Positions 44,664 through 53,821 of a DNA stretch of 64,000 nucleotides are shown one piece after another. The notes beneath the pieces were generated by a model, which had not been told where the DNA came from, did no database searches, and saw nothing but the letters and a program-made list of their open reading frames with translations. The stretch is from the NCBI RefSeq assembly GCF_009857435.1, contig NZ_WWCK01000008.1:278001-342000 (forward strand), read 5' to 3'. The translations under genes were made by a program, and so were the position numbers. The DNA is from Duganella rivi (GTDB lineage: Bacteria > Pseudomonadota > Gammaproteobacteria > Burkholderiales > Burkholderiaceae_D). Every line of letters begins with the position of its first letter. Position 1 is the stretch's first letter.

Positions 44664-45884
44664 ATGAATAAGCCCACCTCTCCCGCAGCGCTGCGCGTGA
44701 TCGAAAGTGATATTTGCATTGTTGGCAATGGCGCGATTGCCAAGACCGCTGCGCTGGGCCTCGCCCAAGCCGGCCTGAGTGTGACCCTGCTTGGCCCGCC
44801 GATGCCGCCGCCCGCGCCGGCCGCCGCCGATCCGGGCTGGGACGCACGCGTCTACGCACTGAATCACACCGCCTACAAACTGCTGTCCTCCCTCAAGGTG
44901 TGGGATGCACTCGATCACGCCCGCGTGGCGCCGGTCGATGCGATGATCGTGCAGGGCGACGGCCCTCACGCCGGCGGCTTGGCCTTCGACGCCTACGGCG
45001 CGCACGCCAACACACTGACGTGGATACTGGAAGACCGCAATCTCAATCAGGCGCTCGACGCCGCGCTGCGCTTCGCCCAGAACGTGAAGGTGGTCAGCGG
45101 CCGCGCCACCGGCTTGCTGCGCGCCCCCGATGGCGCCTCGGTGCATCTCGACGACGGTAGCGCCATCAAGGCCGCGCTGGTGGTCGGCGCCGACGGCGCG
45201 CAGTCGTGGGTGCGCGGCCAGTGCGATATCGGCCTCGATTACCGCAGCTATAACCAGCGCGCGGTGGTCTCCAATTTTGAATGCGAACTGCCGCACCACG
45301 GCGCGGCCTATCAATGGTTCACTGGCGCCGAAGGCATCGTGGCCTTGCTGCCGCTGCCAGGGAACAAGGTGTCGCTGGTGTGGTCGGCCCCTGAACAACT
45401 GGCCGACACGCTGCGCACCGAGTCGGCGCAGCAGATCGCCGAACGCCTGGCCGTCTACGCGCAAGAGAAGCTGGGCGCCTTGACGCCGCTGCAACCGGAG
45501 CTGGTGCGCGACTTCCCACTGCGCCTGATGCGCCCTCACACCATGATCGCGCCGCGCGTGGCGCTGATCGGCGACGCCGCCCACGTGGTGCACCCGCTGG
45601 CAGGCCATGGCATGAACCTTGGCTTTGCCGACGTGGCGCAATTGATCAAGACCCTGTCCGAACGCGAGTCCCATCGCGGCATCGGCGACGATCGCGTGCT
45701 GGCCCGCTACGAGCGCGCCCGCAAGGAAGATGTGCTTCTGATGCAGCTCACCACTGACGGTTTGGCGCGCCTGTTCGAGACCGATATTGAGCCGCTGCGC
45801 GTGGTTCGTAATTTCGGATTAAACTTGTTGGATAAATTACCTGTGCTGAAGCGCCGCCTTATCTCTCACGCGATGGGCAAGTAG
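44664..45884 (+). CDS. UbiH/UbiI-family FAD-dependent hydroxylase
   Basis: A 406-residue flavoprotein monooxygenase. It has the FAD-binding start ICIVGNGAIAKTAALGLAQAG, the middle DG motif VVGADGAQSWVRG and the second FAD motif ALIGDAAHVVHPLAGHGMNLGFADV, all typical of the UbiH/UbiI/Coq6 family that hydroxylates the ubiquinone ring. Which ring position it modifies cannot be told. The ATG at 44664 fits the Rossmann start; a GTG at 44697 is a less likely alternative. dsbC follows after 26 bp. Confidence 0.88.
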   Translation: MNKPTSPAALRVIESDICIVGNGAIAKTAALGLAQAGLSVTLLGPPMPPPAPAAADPGWDARVYALNHTAYKLLSSLKVWDALDHARVAPVDAMIVQGDGPHAGGLAFDAYGAHANTLTWILEDRNLNQALDAALRFAQNVKVVSGRATGLLRAPDGASVHLDDGSAIKAALVVGADGAQSWVRGQCDIGLDYRSYNQRAVVSNFECELPHHGAAYQWFTGAEGIVALLPLPGNKVSLVWSAPEQLADTLRTESAQQIAERLAVYAQEKLGALTPLQPELVRDFPLRLMRPHTMIAPRVALIGDAAHVVHPLAGHGMNLGFADVAQLIKTLSERESHRGIGDDRVLARYERARKEDVLLMQLTTDGLARLFETDIEPLRVVRNFGLNLLDKLPVLKRRLISHAMGK

Positions 45885-45910
45885 TCAGCCGTTACCGGAG
45901 CAAAGTAGTT

Positions 45911-46639
45911 ATGAGATTCAGTAAGTCCGTGTTGTTGTCCTTGTCCGTGCTGATGGCGTCCTGCGTCGGCGCAGAAAATCCACCTAGCACCGAGGCGATC
46001 AAGAAGCTGATCGAGCCGCGCCTGGGCGTTAACGTCAAGGTCGACTCGATCACCGAAACGCCGTACAAAGGCCTGTATGAAGTGCGCATTGGCACGGACA
46101 TCCTGTACACCGACAAAACCGCCACGTATCTGCTCAACGGCCAGCTGTTTAATATCGTCACCAACACCAATCTGACCCGCGATCGCATCGACGAAATCAC
46201 CAAGATCAAGTTCTCCGATCTGCCGCTGGATAAGGCGATCAAGACCGTCAAGGGCGACGGCTCGCGCGTGATCGCGGTGTTTGAAGATCCTAACTGCGGC
46301 TACTGCAAGCGCCTGCGCCAGACCACGCTGAAGGAAACCGATAACGTCACCATCTACACCTTCATGTACAACATCCTGTCGGATGATTCGTTTACCAAGT
46401 CGAAGAACATCTGGTGCTCGGCCGACCGCGGCAAGGCGTGGGATGACTGGATGATTAACGGTAAAGCCGCACCGGCTGCCGCCGAGTCCTGCGACTCGCC
46501 TAACGACGAAGTGCTGGCGCTGGGCCGCAAGCTGGGCGTGTCCGGCACGCCGGCCATCTTCTTTGCCGACGGTTCGCGTATTCCTGGCGCCATCGACACC
46601 AAGGCATTGGAAGCGAAGCTCAAAAAAGTAACGCAGTAA
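45911..46639 (+). CDS. dsbC: Thiol:disulfide interchange protein DsbC
   Basis: A 242-residue periplasmic disulfide isomerase. A short signal peptide comes first, then the N-terminal dimerisation domain (about 25-85, TDILYTDKTATYLLNGQLFN), a linker and a thioredoxin domain with Cys129-Gly-Tyr-Cys132 in EDPNCGYCKRL. The cis-proline loop GVSGTPAIFF and a second structural Cys pair (IWCSADRG, ESCDS) are present. It may serve the many Cys-rich cytochromes of this organism, but that is general inference. Confidence 0.94.
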   Translation: MRFSKSVLLSLSVLMASCVGAENPPSTEAIKKLIEPRLGVNVKVDSITETPYKGLYEVRIGTDILYTDKTATYLLNGQLFNIVTNTNLTRDRIDEITKIKFSDLPLDKAIKTVKGDGSRVIAVFEDPNCGYCKRLRQTTLKETDNVTIYTFMYNILSDDSFTKSKNIWCSADRGKAWDDWMINGKAAPAAAESCDSPNDEVLALGRKLGVSGTPAIFFADGSRIPGAIDTKALEAKLKKVTQ

Positions 46640-46668
46640 TAACAACGCAGCGACAACAGGAGACTTGA

Positions 46669-47127
46669 ATGATCACTTTGAACATCAACGGTAAAGATGT
46701 ACAGGTAGACGCCGACCCTTCGACGCCCATCCTGTGGGCCTTGCGCGACAACCTGAATATGACCGGCACCAAATTCGGTTGCGGCATGGCGCTGTGCGGC
46801 GCCTGCACCGTGCACTTGGGTGGTCAGCCGATCCGCTCCTGCGTGACGCCGATTTCGGCCGCCGCCGGCCAGAAGATCACTACCATCGAAGCGATGGAGA
46901 CCGACAAAGTCGGCAAGGCCGTGCAAGATGCGTGGGTCAAGATCGACGTACCGCAATGTGGCTACTGCCAGAGCGGCCAAATCATGAGCGCCACCGCGCT
47001 GCTGCGCACGAATAAAAATCCATCGGATGCCGATATCGACAACGCCATGAGCGGCAATATCTGCCGATGCGGCACGTATCAGCGCATCCGCGCCGCGATT
47101 AAAGACGCTGCTAAATCCATCGCCTGA
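46669..47127 (+). CDS. (2Fe-2S) small subunit of a molybdenum hydroxylase, IorA-like
   Basis: A 152-residue protein with two [2Fe-2S] domains: plant-ferredoxin-like (CGMALCGACTVH...C) and the helical one (CGYCQSGQ, CRCGTY). This is the small-subunit pattern of isoquinoline 1-oxidoreductase/xanthine-dehydrogenase-type enzymes. It passes electrons from the molybdenum subunit encoded 13 bp downstream. AGGAGA precedes the ATG. Confidence 0.93.
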   Translation: MITLNINGKDVQVDADPSTPILWALRDNLNMTGTKFGCGMALCGACTVHLGGQPIRSCVTPISAAAGQKITTIEAMETDKVGKAVQDAWVKIDVPQCGYCQSGQIMSATALLRTNKNPSDADIDNAMSGNICRCGTYQRIRAAIKDAAKSIA

Positions 47128-47140
47128 GGAGGAGACCATT

Positions 47141-49357
47141 ATGCGTATCGAATGGCTTAACCAAGGCATGATTGCCAGCGCTTCGGCATCGGGTATTTCG
47201 CGCCGCAGCTTTATGAAAGCGGGTGCCGCCGCAGCCGGTGGCTTTGTGCTGGGCTTCGTGGTGCCGGGCGCAGGACGCTTTGCGAATGCGCAGCAGCCGC
47301 CGGCCAAGGTGTATGAGCCGAACGCCTTCCTGCACATCGCGCCTGACAACCGCGTGACCGTGCAGGTCAACCGCCTGGAGTTCGGCCAAGGCGTGCAAAC
47401 CGCGCTGCCGATGCTGATCGCGGAAGAGCTGGAGGCCGATTGGTCGCTGGTGAATGGCGCGCTGGCGCCGGCCGGTGACCAATACAAGGATCCGGCCTTT
47501 GGCATTCAAATCACCGGCGGCTCGGGCAGCGTGGCCCACTCGTTTATCCAGTACCGCGAAATCGGCGCCAAGGCGCGCGCGATGCTGATCGCCGCGGCAG
47601 CCGAGCAGTGGAAGGTGCCTGCCGATCAAATCAAAACCGTCAAAGGCACGCTGATTGGCCCGGCAGGCCAGAAGGCCACTTACGGTTCGCTGGCCGATGC
47701 GGCCATGAAGCAGCCGGTGCCCGCCACCGTCAAGCTCAAAGATCCGAAGGACTTCACCATCATCGGCAAGCCGGTCAAGCGCTTGGATGCAAAGGCCAAG
47801 TCGACCGGCAAGCAGCAATTCGGTATCGACTTCAAAGCGCCGGACAGCAAAGTCGCTGTGGTGGCGCGTCCACCGGTATTCGGCGCCAAGGTCGCCAAGT
47901 TCGACGCCAGCAAGGCCAAGGCCATCAAGGGCGTGATCGACGTGCTGGAAGTGAAAACGGATCGCGGCGGCAGCGGCGTGGTGGTGATTGCGGATGGCTA
48001 CTGGCCAGCCAAATCTGGCCGCGAAGCGCTGGCTATCGATTGGGACACCAGCGGCGTCGAAAAAGTCAGCAGCGAGAAGCAGCTGGCCGAGTACAAGGCG
48101 CTGGCGCAAAAGCCCGGCAATCCGGTGCGCAAGGCCGATACCTCCAAGCTGGCCGGCGCGGCGAAGAAAATCTCCGCTGTCTATGAATTCCCGTATCTGG
48201 CGCACGCGCCGATGGAGCCACTGAACTGCGTGGTTGATCTGCGCAAGGACGGCTGCACCGTGTGGGCCGGCTCGCAATTCCAGACCGTCGATCAAGGCGC
48301 GATTGCCGCTACCGCCGGTTTGAAACCAGAGCAGGTAGTGTTGAACACCATGATGGCCGGTGGTGGCTTTGGCCGCCGCGCGGTGCCGACTTCCGACTAT
48401 CTGGTTGAAGCGGTCAACATCGCCAAGGTGTGGCAGGCTGCAGGCCACAAGGAACCGGTCAAGGTAATCTGGAGCCGCGAGGACGATATCAAGGGCGGCT
48501 ACTACCGTCCATCGCATGTGCACCGCGCCGATATCGGCGTCGATGCCAAGGGCGAGATCGTGGCGTGGGATCACGTGATTGTCGGCCAATCCATTGTCAC
48601 CGGAACGCCGTTCGAGCCGATGATGGTGAAAGACGGTGTCGATGCGACCATGGTCGAAGGCATGGGCGAACCATATGAAGTGCCGCTAAACCTGAGCGCG
48701 CACTCCGTCAAGGCCAACGTGCCGGTGCTGTGGTGGCGTTCCGTCGGTTCAACCCACACCGCGTTTGTGATGGAAACCCTGATCGACGAAGCCGCGCATG
48801 CGGCCAAGATGGATCCGGTGGCTTATCGCAAAAAGCTGATGGGCGAGAAGGGCAAGCGCCACGTGGCAGCGCTGGATCTGGCGGTCGCCAAGTCGGGCTA
48901 TGGCAAGAAGGCTTTGCCTAAAGGCCAAGCTTATGGTGTGGCGGTGCATGAATCGTTCAATACGGTGATCGCCTACGTAGTGGTAGCCTCGGTGAAGAAC
49001 GGCCAGCCAAAACTGCACAAGGTCACGGCCGGCGTCCACTGCAACACGGCGGTTAATCCGCTGACCATCGAAGCGCAGATTCAAGGCGCGGCGCTGATGG
49101 GCCTCGGCATGACCTTGCCGGGTGCTGCCATCACGCTGAAAGACGGCGTGGTGGAGCAGCAGAACTTCAGTGACTATGTGGTGGCGCGCATGACCGATAT
49201 GCCGAAGATTGACGTGCACATCGTGCCATCGAACGATCCGCCAACCGGCATGGGTGAACCTGGCCTGCCGCCATTGGCGCCGGCCTTCGCCAACGCGCTG
49301 TTCAAATTGACCGGCAAGCGCCTGCGCAAGCTGCCGTTCGATTTGGCTAGCGCCTGA
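47141..49357 (+). CDS. Molybdopterin-binding large subunit, IorB-like, Tat-exported
   Basis: A 738-residue xanthine-dehydrogenase-family subunit. It has an N-terminal twin-arginine signal, SRRSFMKAG, followed by a hydrophobic stretch, so the enzyme should be periplasmic after folding with cofactor. Cofactor-binding markers include MAGGGFGRRAVPTSDY and GMGEPGLPPLAPAFANA with the Glu near the C-terminus expected to act as base. There is no FAD subunit, as is usual for the IorAB type, where a membrane cytochrome accepts electrons. The substrate is unknown. Confidence 0.93.
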   Translation: MRIEWLNQGMIASASASGISRRSFMKAGAAAAGGFVLGFVVPGAGRFANAQQPPAKVYEPNAFLHIAPDNRVTVQVNRLEFGQGVQTALPMLIAEELEADWSLVNGALAPAGDQYKDPAFGIQITGGSGSVAHSFIQYREIGAKARAMLIAAAAEQWKVPADQIKTVKGTLIGPAGQKATYGSLADAAMKQPVPATVKLKDPKDFTIIGKPVKRLDAKAKSTGKQQFGIDFKAPDSKVAVVARPPVFGAKVAKFDASKAKAIKGVIDVLEVKTDRGGSGVVVIADGYWPAKSGREALAIDWDTSGVEKVSSEKQLAEYKALAQKPGNPVRKADTSKLAGAAKKISAVYEFPYLAHAPMEPLNCVVDLRKDGCTVWAGSQFQTVDQGAIAATAGLKPEQVVLNTMMAGGGFGRRAVPTSDYLVEAVNIAKVWQAAGHKEPVKVIWSREDDIKGGYYRPSHVHRADIGVDAKGEIVAWDHVIVGQSIVTGTPFEPMMVKDGVDATMVEGMGEPYEVPLNLSAHSVKANVPVLWWRSVGSTHTAFVMETLIDEAAHAAKMDPVAYRKKLMGEKGKRHVAALDLAVAKSGYGKKALPKGQAYGVAVHESFNTVIAYVVVASVKNGQPKLHKVTAGVHCNTAVNPLTIEAQIQGAALMGLGMTLPGAAITLKDGVVEQQNFSDYVVARMTDMPKIDVHIVPSNDPPTGMGEPGLPPLAPAFANALFKLTGKRLRKLPFDLASA

Positions 49358-49362
49358 GCGGG

Positions 49363-49929
49363 ATGGCCTTAACCGGCATCCTGCTTGCAGCCGGACGTGG
49401 TCGACGTTTCGACCCGTCCGGCGTTCAAAACAAACTGCTACAACAAATGGCGGACGGCGAAATCGTCGTCGCCGCCAGCGCCAGGAACATGCTGGCCGCG
49501 CTGCCGCGTGTGCTGGCCGTGGTGCGCGAAGGCGACGACACGGTCGCCGCGCTGCTGGGCAGCCTCGGTTGCGAAGTGCGCGTCTGCGCCACCGCCGATC
49601 TAGGCATGGCCGAATCCCTCATCACTGCAATCGAATACACCAAGGGCGCCGAAGGGTGGCTGATCGGCTTGGGCGACATGCCCCACGTTCAGCCGGACAC
49701 CATGCGCGCATTGGCCGCTACAATAGAGCGTGGCGCGCACATCGCGGCGCCCGTGTTTGAAGGGCGGCGCGGTAATCCGGTCGCCTTTAGTTCATATCAC
49801 CTGCCGTTGCTGCTGGCGCTGGAAGGCGACCAAGGGGGGCGCGCAATCTTAAAAAGCCACGCGGTAAGCGAAGTGGTGGTCGATGATGAAGGCGTGGTGC
49901 GCGACATCGACACAAAACAGGATCTATGA
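49363..49929 (+). CDS. MobA/MocA-like nucleotidyltransferase
   Basis: A 188-residue NTP transferase-fold protein. The start GILLAAGRGRRF is the GxxLAxGxGxRM nucleotide-binding loop, and GLGDMPHVQP is the metal-binding GDMP motif of MocA-type molybdenum cofactor cytidylyltransferases. Its position right after the molybdenum hydroxylase subunits supports a role in making the cytidine form of the cofactor for it. It overlaps the M61 gene by 4 bp. Confidence 0.9.
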   Translation: MALTGILLAAGRGRRFDPSGVQNKLLQQMADGEIVVAASARNMLAALPRVLAVVREGDDTVAALLGSLGCEVRVCATADLGMAESLITAIEYTKGAEGWLIGLGDMPHVQPDTMRALAATIERGAHIAAPVFEGRRGNPVAFSSYHLPLLLALEGDQGGRAILKSHAVSEVVVDDEGVVRDIDTKQDL

Positions 49930-51737
49930 TGAAAAAAAACCAAGCAGCTATCGCCTATACCATCGTCGGCCATGATCTGGCCGCGCACTTGTTCCACGTC
50001 TCGGTGACGGTGGCCGCGCCGGCGGAAGGCGGCCAGATTTTCGCGCTGCCCGCGTGGATCCCCGGCAGCTACATGATCCGTGAATTTTCGCGCAATATTG
50101 TGCGCATCCGCGCCGAGTCCAAGGGCGAGCCGGTCGAGCTGACCAAGCTGGATAAGCACTCGTGGCAGGCCGCGCCGCTGGCCGACCGCCGCGCATCGCT
50201 GACCGTGCACTACGAGGTGTACGCGTGGGATTTGTCGGTGCGCGCCGCGCATCTGGATCAGAACCACGGCTTCTTCAACGGCACCAGCGTGTTCCTGCGC
50301 GTGCTTGGCCAGGAAGAGCAGCCGCATGTGGTGGACATCCAGCGCCCGGATCACGAAGCTGCGCAAAACTGGCGCGTCGCCACTTCGCTGCCGGAGCTGA
50401 AAGCGAAACGTTACGGTTTTGGCACCTACATCGCCTCCAATTACGATGAACTGATCGACCATCCGGTGGAGCAGGGCGACTTTGCGCTGGCGACGTTCAA
50501 GGCGCACGGCGTACCGCACGACATCGTGATCACGGGCCGCGTGCCGAATCTGGATCTGGCGCGCCTGAGCGCCGACCTGAAAAAAATCTGCGAAACCCAG
50601 ATCGCCTTCTTTGAGCCGAAGACCAAAAAAGCGCCGATGGACCGCTATGTGTTCATGACCATGGCGGTGGGCGATGGCTACGGCGGCCTGGAACACCGTG
50701 CCTCGACCGCGCTGATTTGCAACCGCAATGACCTGCCGACCACCTCGGCCAAGAACAAGGACATCAGCGACGGCTACCTGCAATACCTCGGCCTGTGCAG
50801 CCACGAGTATTTCCATACGTGGAATGTAAAGCGCATCAAGCCGGCCGCATTTGCACCGTATAACTTGCAGGTTGAAAACTATTCTCCGCTGCTGTGGCTG
50901 TTTGAAGGTTTCACCAGTTATTACGACGACTTAATGCTGGTGCGCGCTGGTCTGATTGCGGAGCCGGCTTATTTCAAATTGCTCGGTAAAACCGTGGGCA
51001 GCGTATTGCGCGGCAGCGGCCGTACCAAGCAAAGCGTGGCTGATTCGAGTTTTGACGCATGGGGTAAATATTATCGCCAGGATGAAAATGCGCCGAATGC
51101 GATTATTAGCTATTACACCAAGGGCTCTTTAATCGGCTTGGCACTGGATTTAAGTATTCGCGCTAAAACCGGCGGTGAAAAGTCGCTGGATGATGTCATG
51201 CGCACCTTGTGGCAGCGTTATGGCCGCGATTTTTACACTGGCGGTGGCCGTGGTGTTACGCCGGCCGAAGCCGAAGCCTTGTTTGATGAAATCAGCGGCG
51301 GTCGTTTTAAAGCCTTCTTTGATAAATATATACGCGGCACCGAAGATTTGCCACTGGCGAAATTGCTGGTTCCGTTCGGCGTTAAATATAACGACGAGCG
51401 TAAATCGTCCAAGCCGAGTTTCGATGCAAATCTGGGCCGCGATGGCAATGATTGCAAACTCTCCGCTGTTCATGAAAATGGCGCTGCGCACCGGGCTGGA
51501 TTATCGGCTGGGGATATCTTGATTGCCGTGGATGGTCTGCGCATTACTGCTACCAACCTGGATAATCTGCTGTCGCGTTATTCCGTGGGCGATACCGTGG
51601 AAGTCCACGCCTTCCGCCGCGACGAGTTAATGACCTTTAATTTGACTCTGCAAGGCGACCGCATACCCGGCATCACCCTCACCCTGGAGCAGGCCGGCAA
51701 GAAGACGACTGGGCCGCTGCGACCGAGCGCAAGCTGA
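49926..51737 (+). CDS. M61 family (glycyl aminopeptidase-like) metallopeptidase with PDZ domain
   Basis: A 603-residue protein without signal peptide. The zinc motif is HEYFH in CSHEYFHTWNVKRIKP, with a downstream Glu in WLFEGFTSYYDD. A C-terminal PDZ domain (about 500-575) reads AAHRAGLSAGDILIAVDGL. Members cleave N-terminal Gly/Ala residues. ATG at 49929 is an alternative start. A strong terminator follows, so this ends the transcript. Confidence 0.93.
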   Translation: MMKKNQAAIAYTIVGHDLAAHLFHVSVTVAAPAEGGQIFALPAWIPGSYMIREFSRNIVRIRAESKGEPVELTKLDKHSWQAAPLADRRASLTVHYEVYAWDLSVRAAHLDQNHGFFNGTSVFLRVLGQEEQPHVVDIQRPDHEAAQNWRVATSLPELKAKRYGFGTYIASNYDELIDHPVEQGDFALATFKAHGVPHDIVITGRVPNLDLARLSADLKKICETQIAFFEPKTKKAPMDRYVFMTMAVGDGYGGLEHRASTALICNRNDLPTTSAKNKDISDGYLQYLGLCSHEYFHTWNVKRIKPAAFAPYNLQVENYSPLLWLFEGFTSYYDDLMLVRAGLIAEPAYFKLLGKTVGSVLRGSGRTKQSVADSSFDAWGKYYRQDENAPNAIISYYTKGSLIGLALDLSIRAKTGGEKSLDDVMRTLWQRYGRDFYTGGGRGVTPAEAEALFDEISGGRFKAFFDKYIRGTEDLPLAKLLVPFGVKYNDERKSSKPSFDANLGRDGNDCKLSAVHENGAAHRAGLSAGDILIAVDGLRITATNLDNLLSRYSVGDTVEVHAFRRDELMTFNLTLQGDRIPGITLTLEQAGKKTTGPLRPSAS

Positions 51738-51744
51738 TAAAAAA

Positions 51745-51775
51745 GGCCGCATCCCACCGATGCGGCCTTTTTTTT
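51745..51775 (+). terminator. Rho-independent terminator after the M61 peptidase
   Basis: GGCCGCAT-CCCACCG-ATGCGGCC forms a perfect 8-bp GC-rich stem followed by T8. It starts 7 bp past the stop codon. Confidence 0.92.
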
Positions 51776-51873
51776 GCCAGTTTCATGCCAGTTTTTGGCA
51801 TGTACTCGCCAATTTCTAGTGTGCGTCCCGCTTTATTTCCTCATTCCGGTTTTGTGGTTTAGAATCGGCGCAG

Positions 51874-53067
51874 ATGAATTTGCCCGATCCCTCCACCATA
51901 TTGCTGATGGCGACCCTGATGGCTACTGCCATGAGTGTCGTTCTGTACTCAGCTTATCTGAACTTCCCGAAAGAAATCCGCGGCTTGCGCGAGTGGGCGC
52001 TGGCGCTGGTATTGCTCGTGGGCGGTGTCGTGATATTCGCCCTGCATGGGAAGTCGGATATCCTGCTCCTGTTTTCCAATGTCGTTATGACCTGGGGATT
52101 GGGATTAATGATGATTGGCACCGAAAGGTTTTATGAAATAAAGCCATCCTGGAAGCTATTCCATTTAAGCTGGATATTAATTGTTGTGCTGCTTGGCTAC
52201 TGGTTGTGGATTACGCCAGATTTTCTTACCCGTGTCGCGGTTTCCTCAGTGGTGGTATTTATCCTTCACACGCGCGCAATAGTTGTTATATTAAAAAACG
52301 GCGACCGTCATTTCTCCACGCTGTTTTTCGTCACATTAATGCTGATCGAATCCATTATGGTTGCGGTGCGCGGTATATTGGCGGTGACGAGTGATAGCGA
52401 TGTTAATCTGCTTGGCACCGGTACATTCGCCAGTTTGTACTTGGCTACCGCGCATTTTATGACGTTGATGATGACGGTGGGTTTCATGACTGTTTGCACG
52501 CGGCGCCTGCAGGTAACACTGGAACGCCGATCAACGCTGGATCCATTAACCGAGGTATTAAACCGCCGTGGTTTCGCCGACATTTACGCCAAAGAGCATG
52601 CCTTGATGCGTCGCGAAGGCACTCTCATGACGATGCTGAATATCGACATCGATTACTTTAAAAATATTAACGACTGCCACGGCCACGCTGTCGGCGACCG
52701 TGTATTAATCGATGTGGCGCAGGTGATTACCAAGACCTTGCGCGCCTCCGACCACCTGGCGCGATTTGGCGGCGAGGAGTTCGTGGTGCTGCTGCCGGCC
52801 ACCGGGCTGGATCGGGCGCTGCACATCACTGAGCGCATTCAGGCCGCCTTGCGCGAGCCGCGCCCCGGCATTCCGCCGTACACCGTCAGTTTCGGCGTGG
52901 CGTGCCAGACCAGCGCGGACGAAAGCCTTGATGGCATTCTGATCCGCGCCGACAAGGCGTTGTATTGCGCTAAGGAAAGAGGGCGCGACCGTTACGAGAT
53001 CGCGCCGGAAGCGTCGCTCAGTCGAACAGGCGAGCCAGTTCGGCGCCCGGATCAGGCGCGCGCATAA
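51874..53067 (+). CDS. Membrane-bound diguanylate cyclase (GGDEF)
   Basis: A 397-residue protein that makes cyclic di-GMP. Residues 1-205 hold about six membrane helices with no recognised sensor domain. The GGDEF domain (about 225-380) keeps the active site Gly299-Gly-Glu-Glu-Phe303 (RFGGEEF) and the product-inhibition site RASD (290-293), five residues before it. It should therefore be active and feedback-inhibited. Its 3' end overlaps the convergent trpC by 50 bp. Confidence 0.93.
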   Translation: MNLPDPSTILLMATLMATAMSVVLYSAYLNFPKEIRGLREWALALVLLVGGVVIFALHGKSDILLLFSNVVMTWGLGLMMIGTERFYEIKPSWKLFHLSWILIVVLLGYWLWITPDFLTRVAVSSVVVFILHTRAIVVILKNGDRHFSTLFFVTLMLIESIMVAVRGILAVTSDSDVNLLGTGTFASLYLATAHFMTLMMTVGFMTVCTRRLQVTLERRSTLDPLTEVLNRRGFADIYAKEHALMRREGTLMTMLNIDIDYFKNINDCHGHAVGDRVLIDVAQVITKTLRASDHLARFGGEEFVVLLPATGLDRALHITERIQAALREPRPGIPPYTVSFGVACQTSADESLDGILIRADKALYCAKERGRDRYEIAPEASLSRTGEPVRRPDQARA

Positions 53068-53818
53068 ACGCTTCGCCAACCAGGAAGGCGTGTACGTTCG
53101 CATCGCGCATGGTTTTCACGTCGGCCGGAGTCAAAATGCCGGATTCGGTGATGACCAGTTTCTCCGGCGGCATGCGATCCAGCAGATCAAGGGTGTTTGT
53201 CAGCGATACCTCGAACGTGCGCAGATTGCGGTTGTTCACGCCGACCAGCCTGGTTTTCAGCTTGAAGGCGGCGGTCAGTTCGTCGCCGTCGTGAGTTTCC
53301 ACCAGCACGTCCATGCCCAATTCGTGGGCCACGGCTTCCATTTCCGCCATCAGGCCGTGATCGAGCGCCGACACAATGAGCAAAATCGCATCGGCGCCCA
53401 TCGCGCGCGCTTCGTAGATTTGGTAGATGTCGACCATGAAGTCCTTGCGCAGCACCGGCAGCGCGCAGGCGCCGCGCGCTTGCTGCAAATACGCGACCGA
53501 ACCCTGGAAGAACTGTTCGTCGGTCAGCACCGACAGGCACGCGGAGCCATTGGCCTCGTAGCTGGCGGCGATGTCAGCAGGGCGGAAGTCGGCGCGCAGC
53601 ACGCCTTTCGACGGCGAAGCCTTCTTGATTTCGGTGATAACGCCTGCTTTGCCGGCGCTGATCTTGGCGCGCAGGCTGGCTTCAAAGCCGCGCAGGCCGG
53701 CGCGCAGTTCAGTGTTCGATTCCACCTCGTCGCGCAGGCTGGCAAAGCTGCGGTACTTTTTAGCGGCGGCCACTTCATCGGCTTTCACCGCGAGGATTTT
53801 GTTCAGAATGTCAGACAT
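53018..53818 (-). CDS. trpC: Indole-3-glycerol phosphate synthase TrpC
   Basis: A 266-residue TIM-barrel enzyme of tryptophan synthesis that closes the indole ring of CdRP. Family landmarks are EIKKASPSKG, VLRKDFMVDIYQIYEARAMGADAILLI (markers RKDFMVD and ARAMGAD), GVNNRNLRTFEV and VITESGI. The catalytic Lys/Glu positions lie in these. It is monofunctional, with no fused trpF. It starts 3 bp after the lysE-like gene and is the last gene of the trp transcript. Confidence 0.96.
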   Translation of the reverse strand: MSDILNKILAVKADEVAAAKKYRSFASLRDEVESNTELRAGLRGFEASLRAKISAGKAGVITEIKKASPSKGVLRADFRPADIAASYEANGSACLSVLTDEQFFQGSVAYLQQARGACALPVLRKDFMVDIYQIYEARAMGADAILLIVSALDHGLMAEMEAVAHELGMDVLVETHDGDELTAAFKLKTRLVGVNNRNLRTFEVSLTNTLDLLDRMPPEKLVITESGILTPADVKTMRDANVHAFLVGEAFMRAPDPGAELARLFD

Positions 53819-53821
53819 GAT

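Noticed and set aside
52741..52784. A degenerate, inactive GGDEF domain
   Set aside because: GGEEF and the RASD inhibition site are both intact, so it should be an active cyclase.
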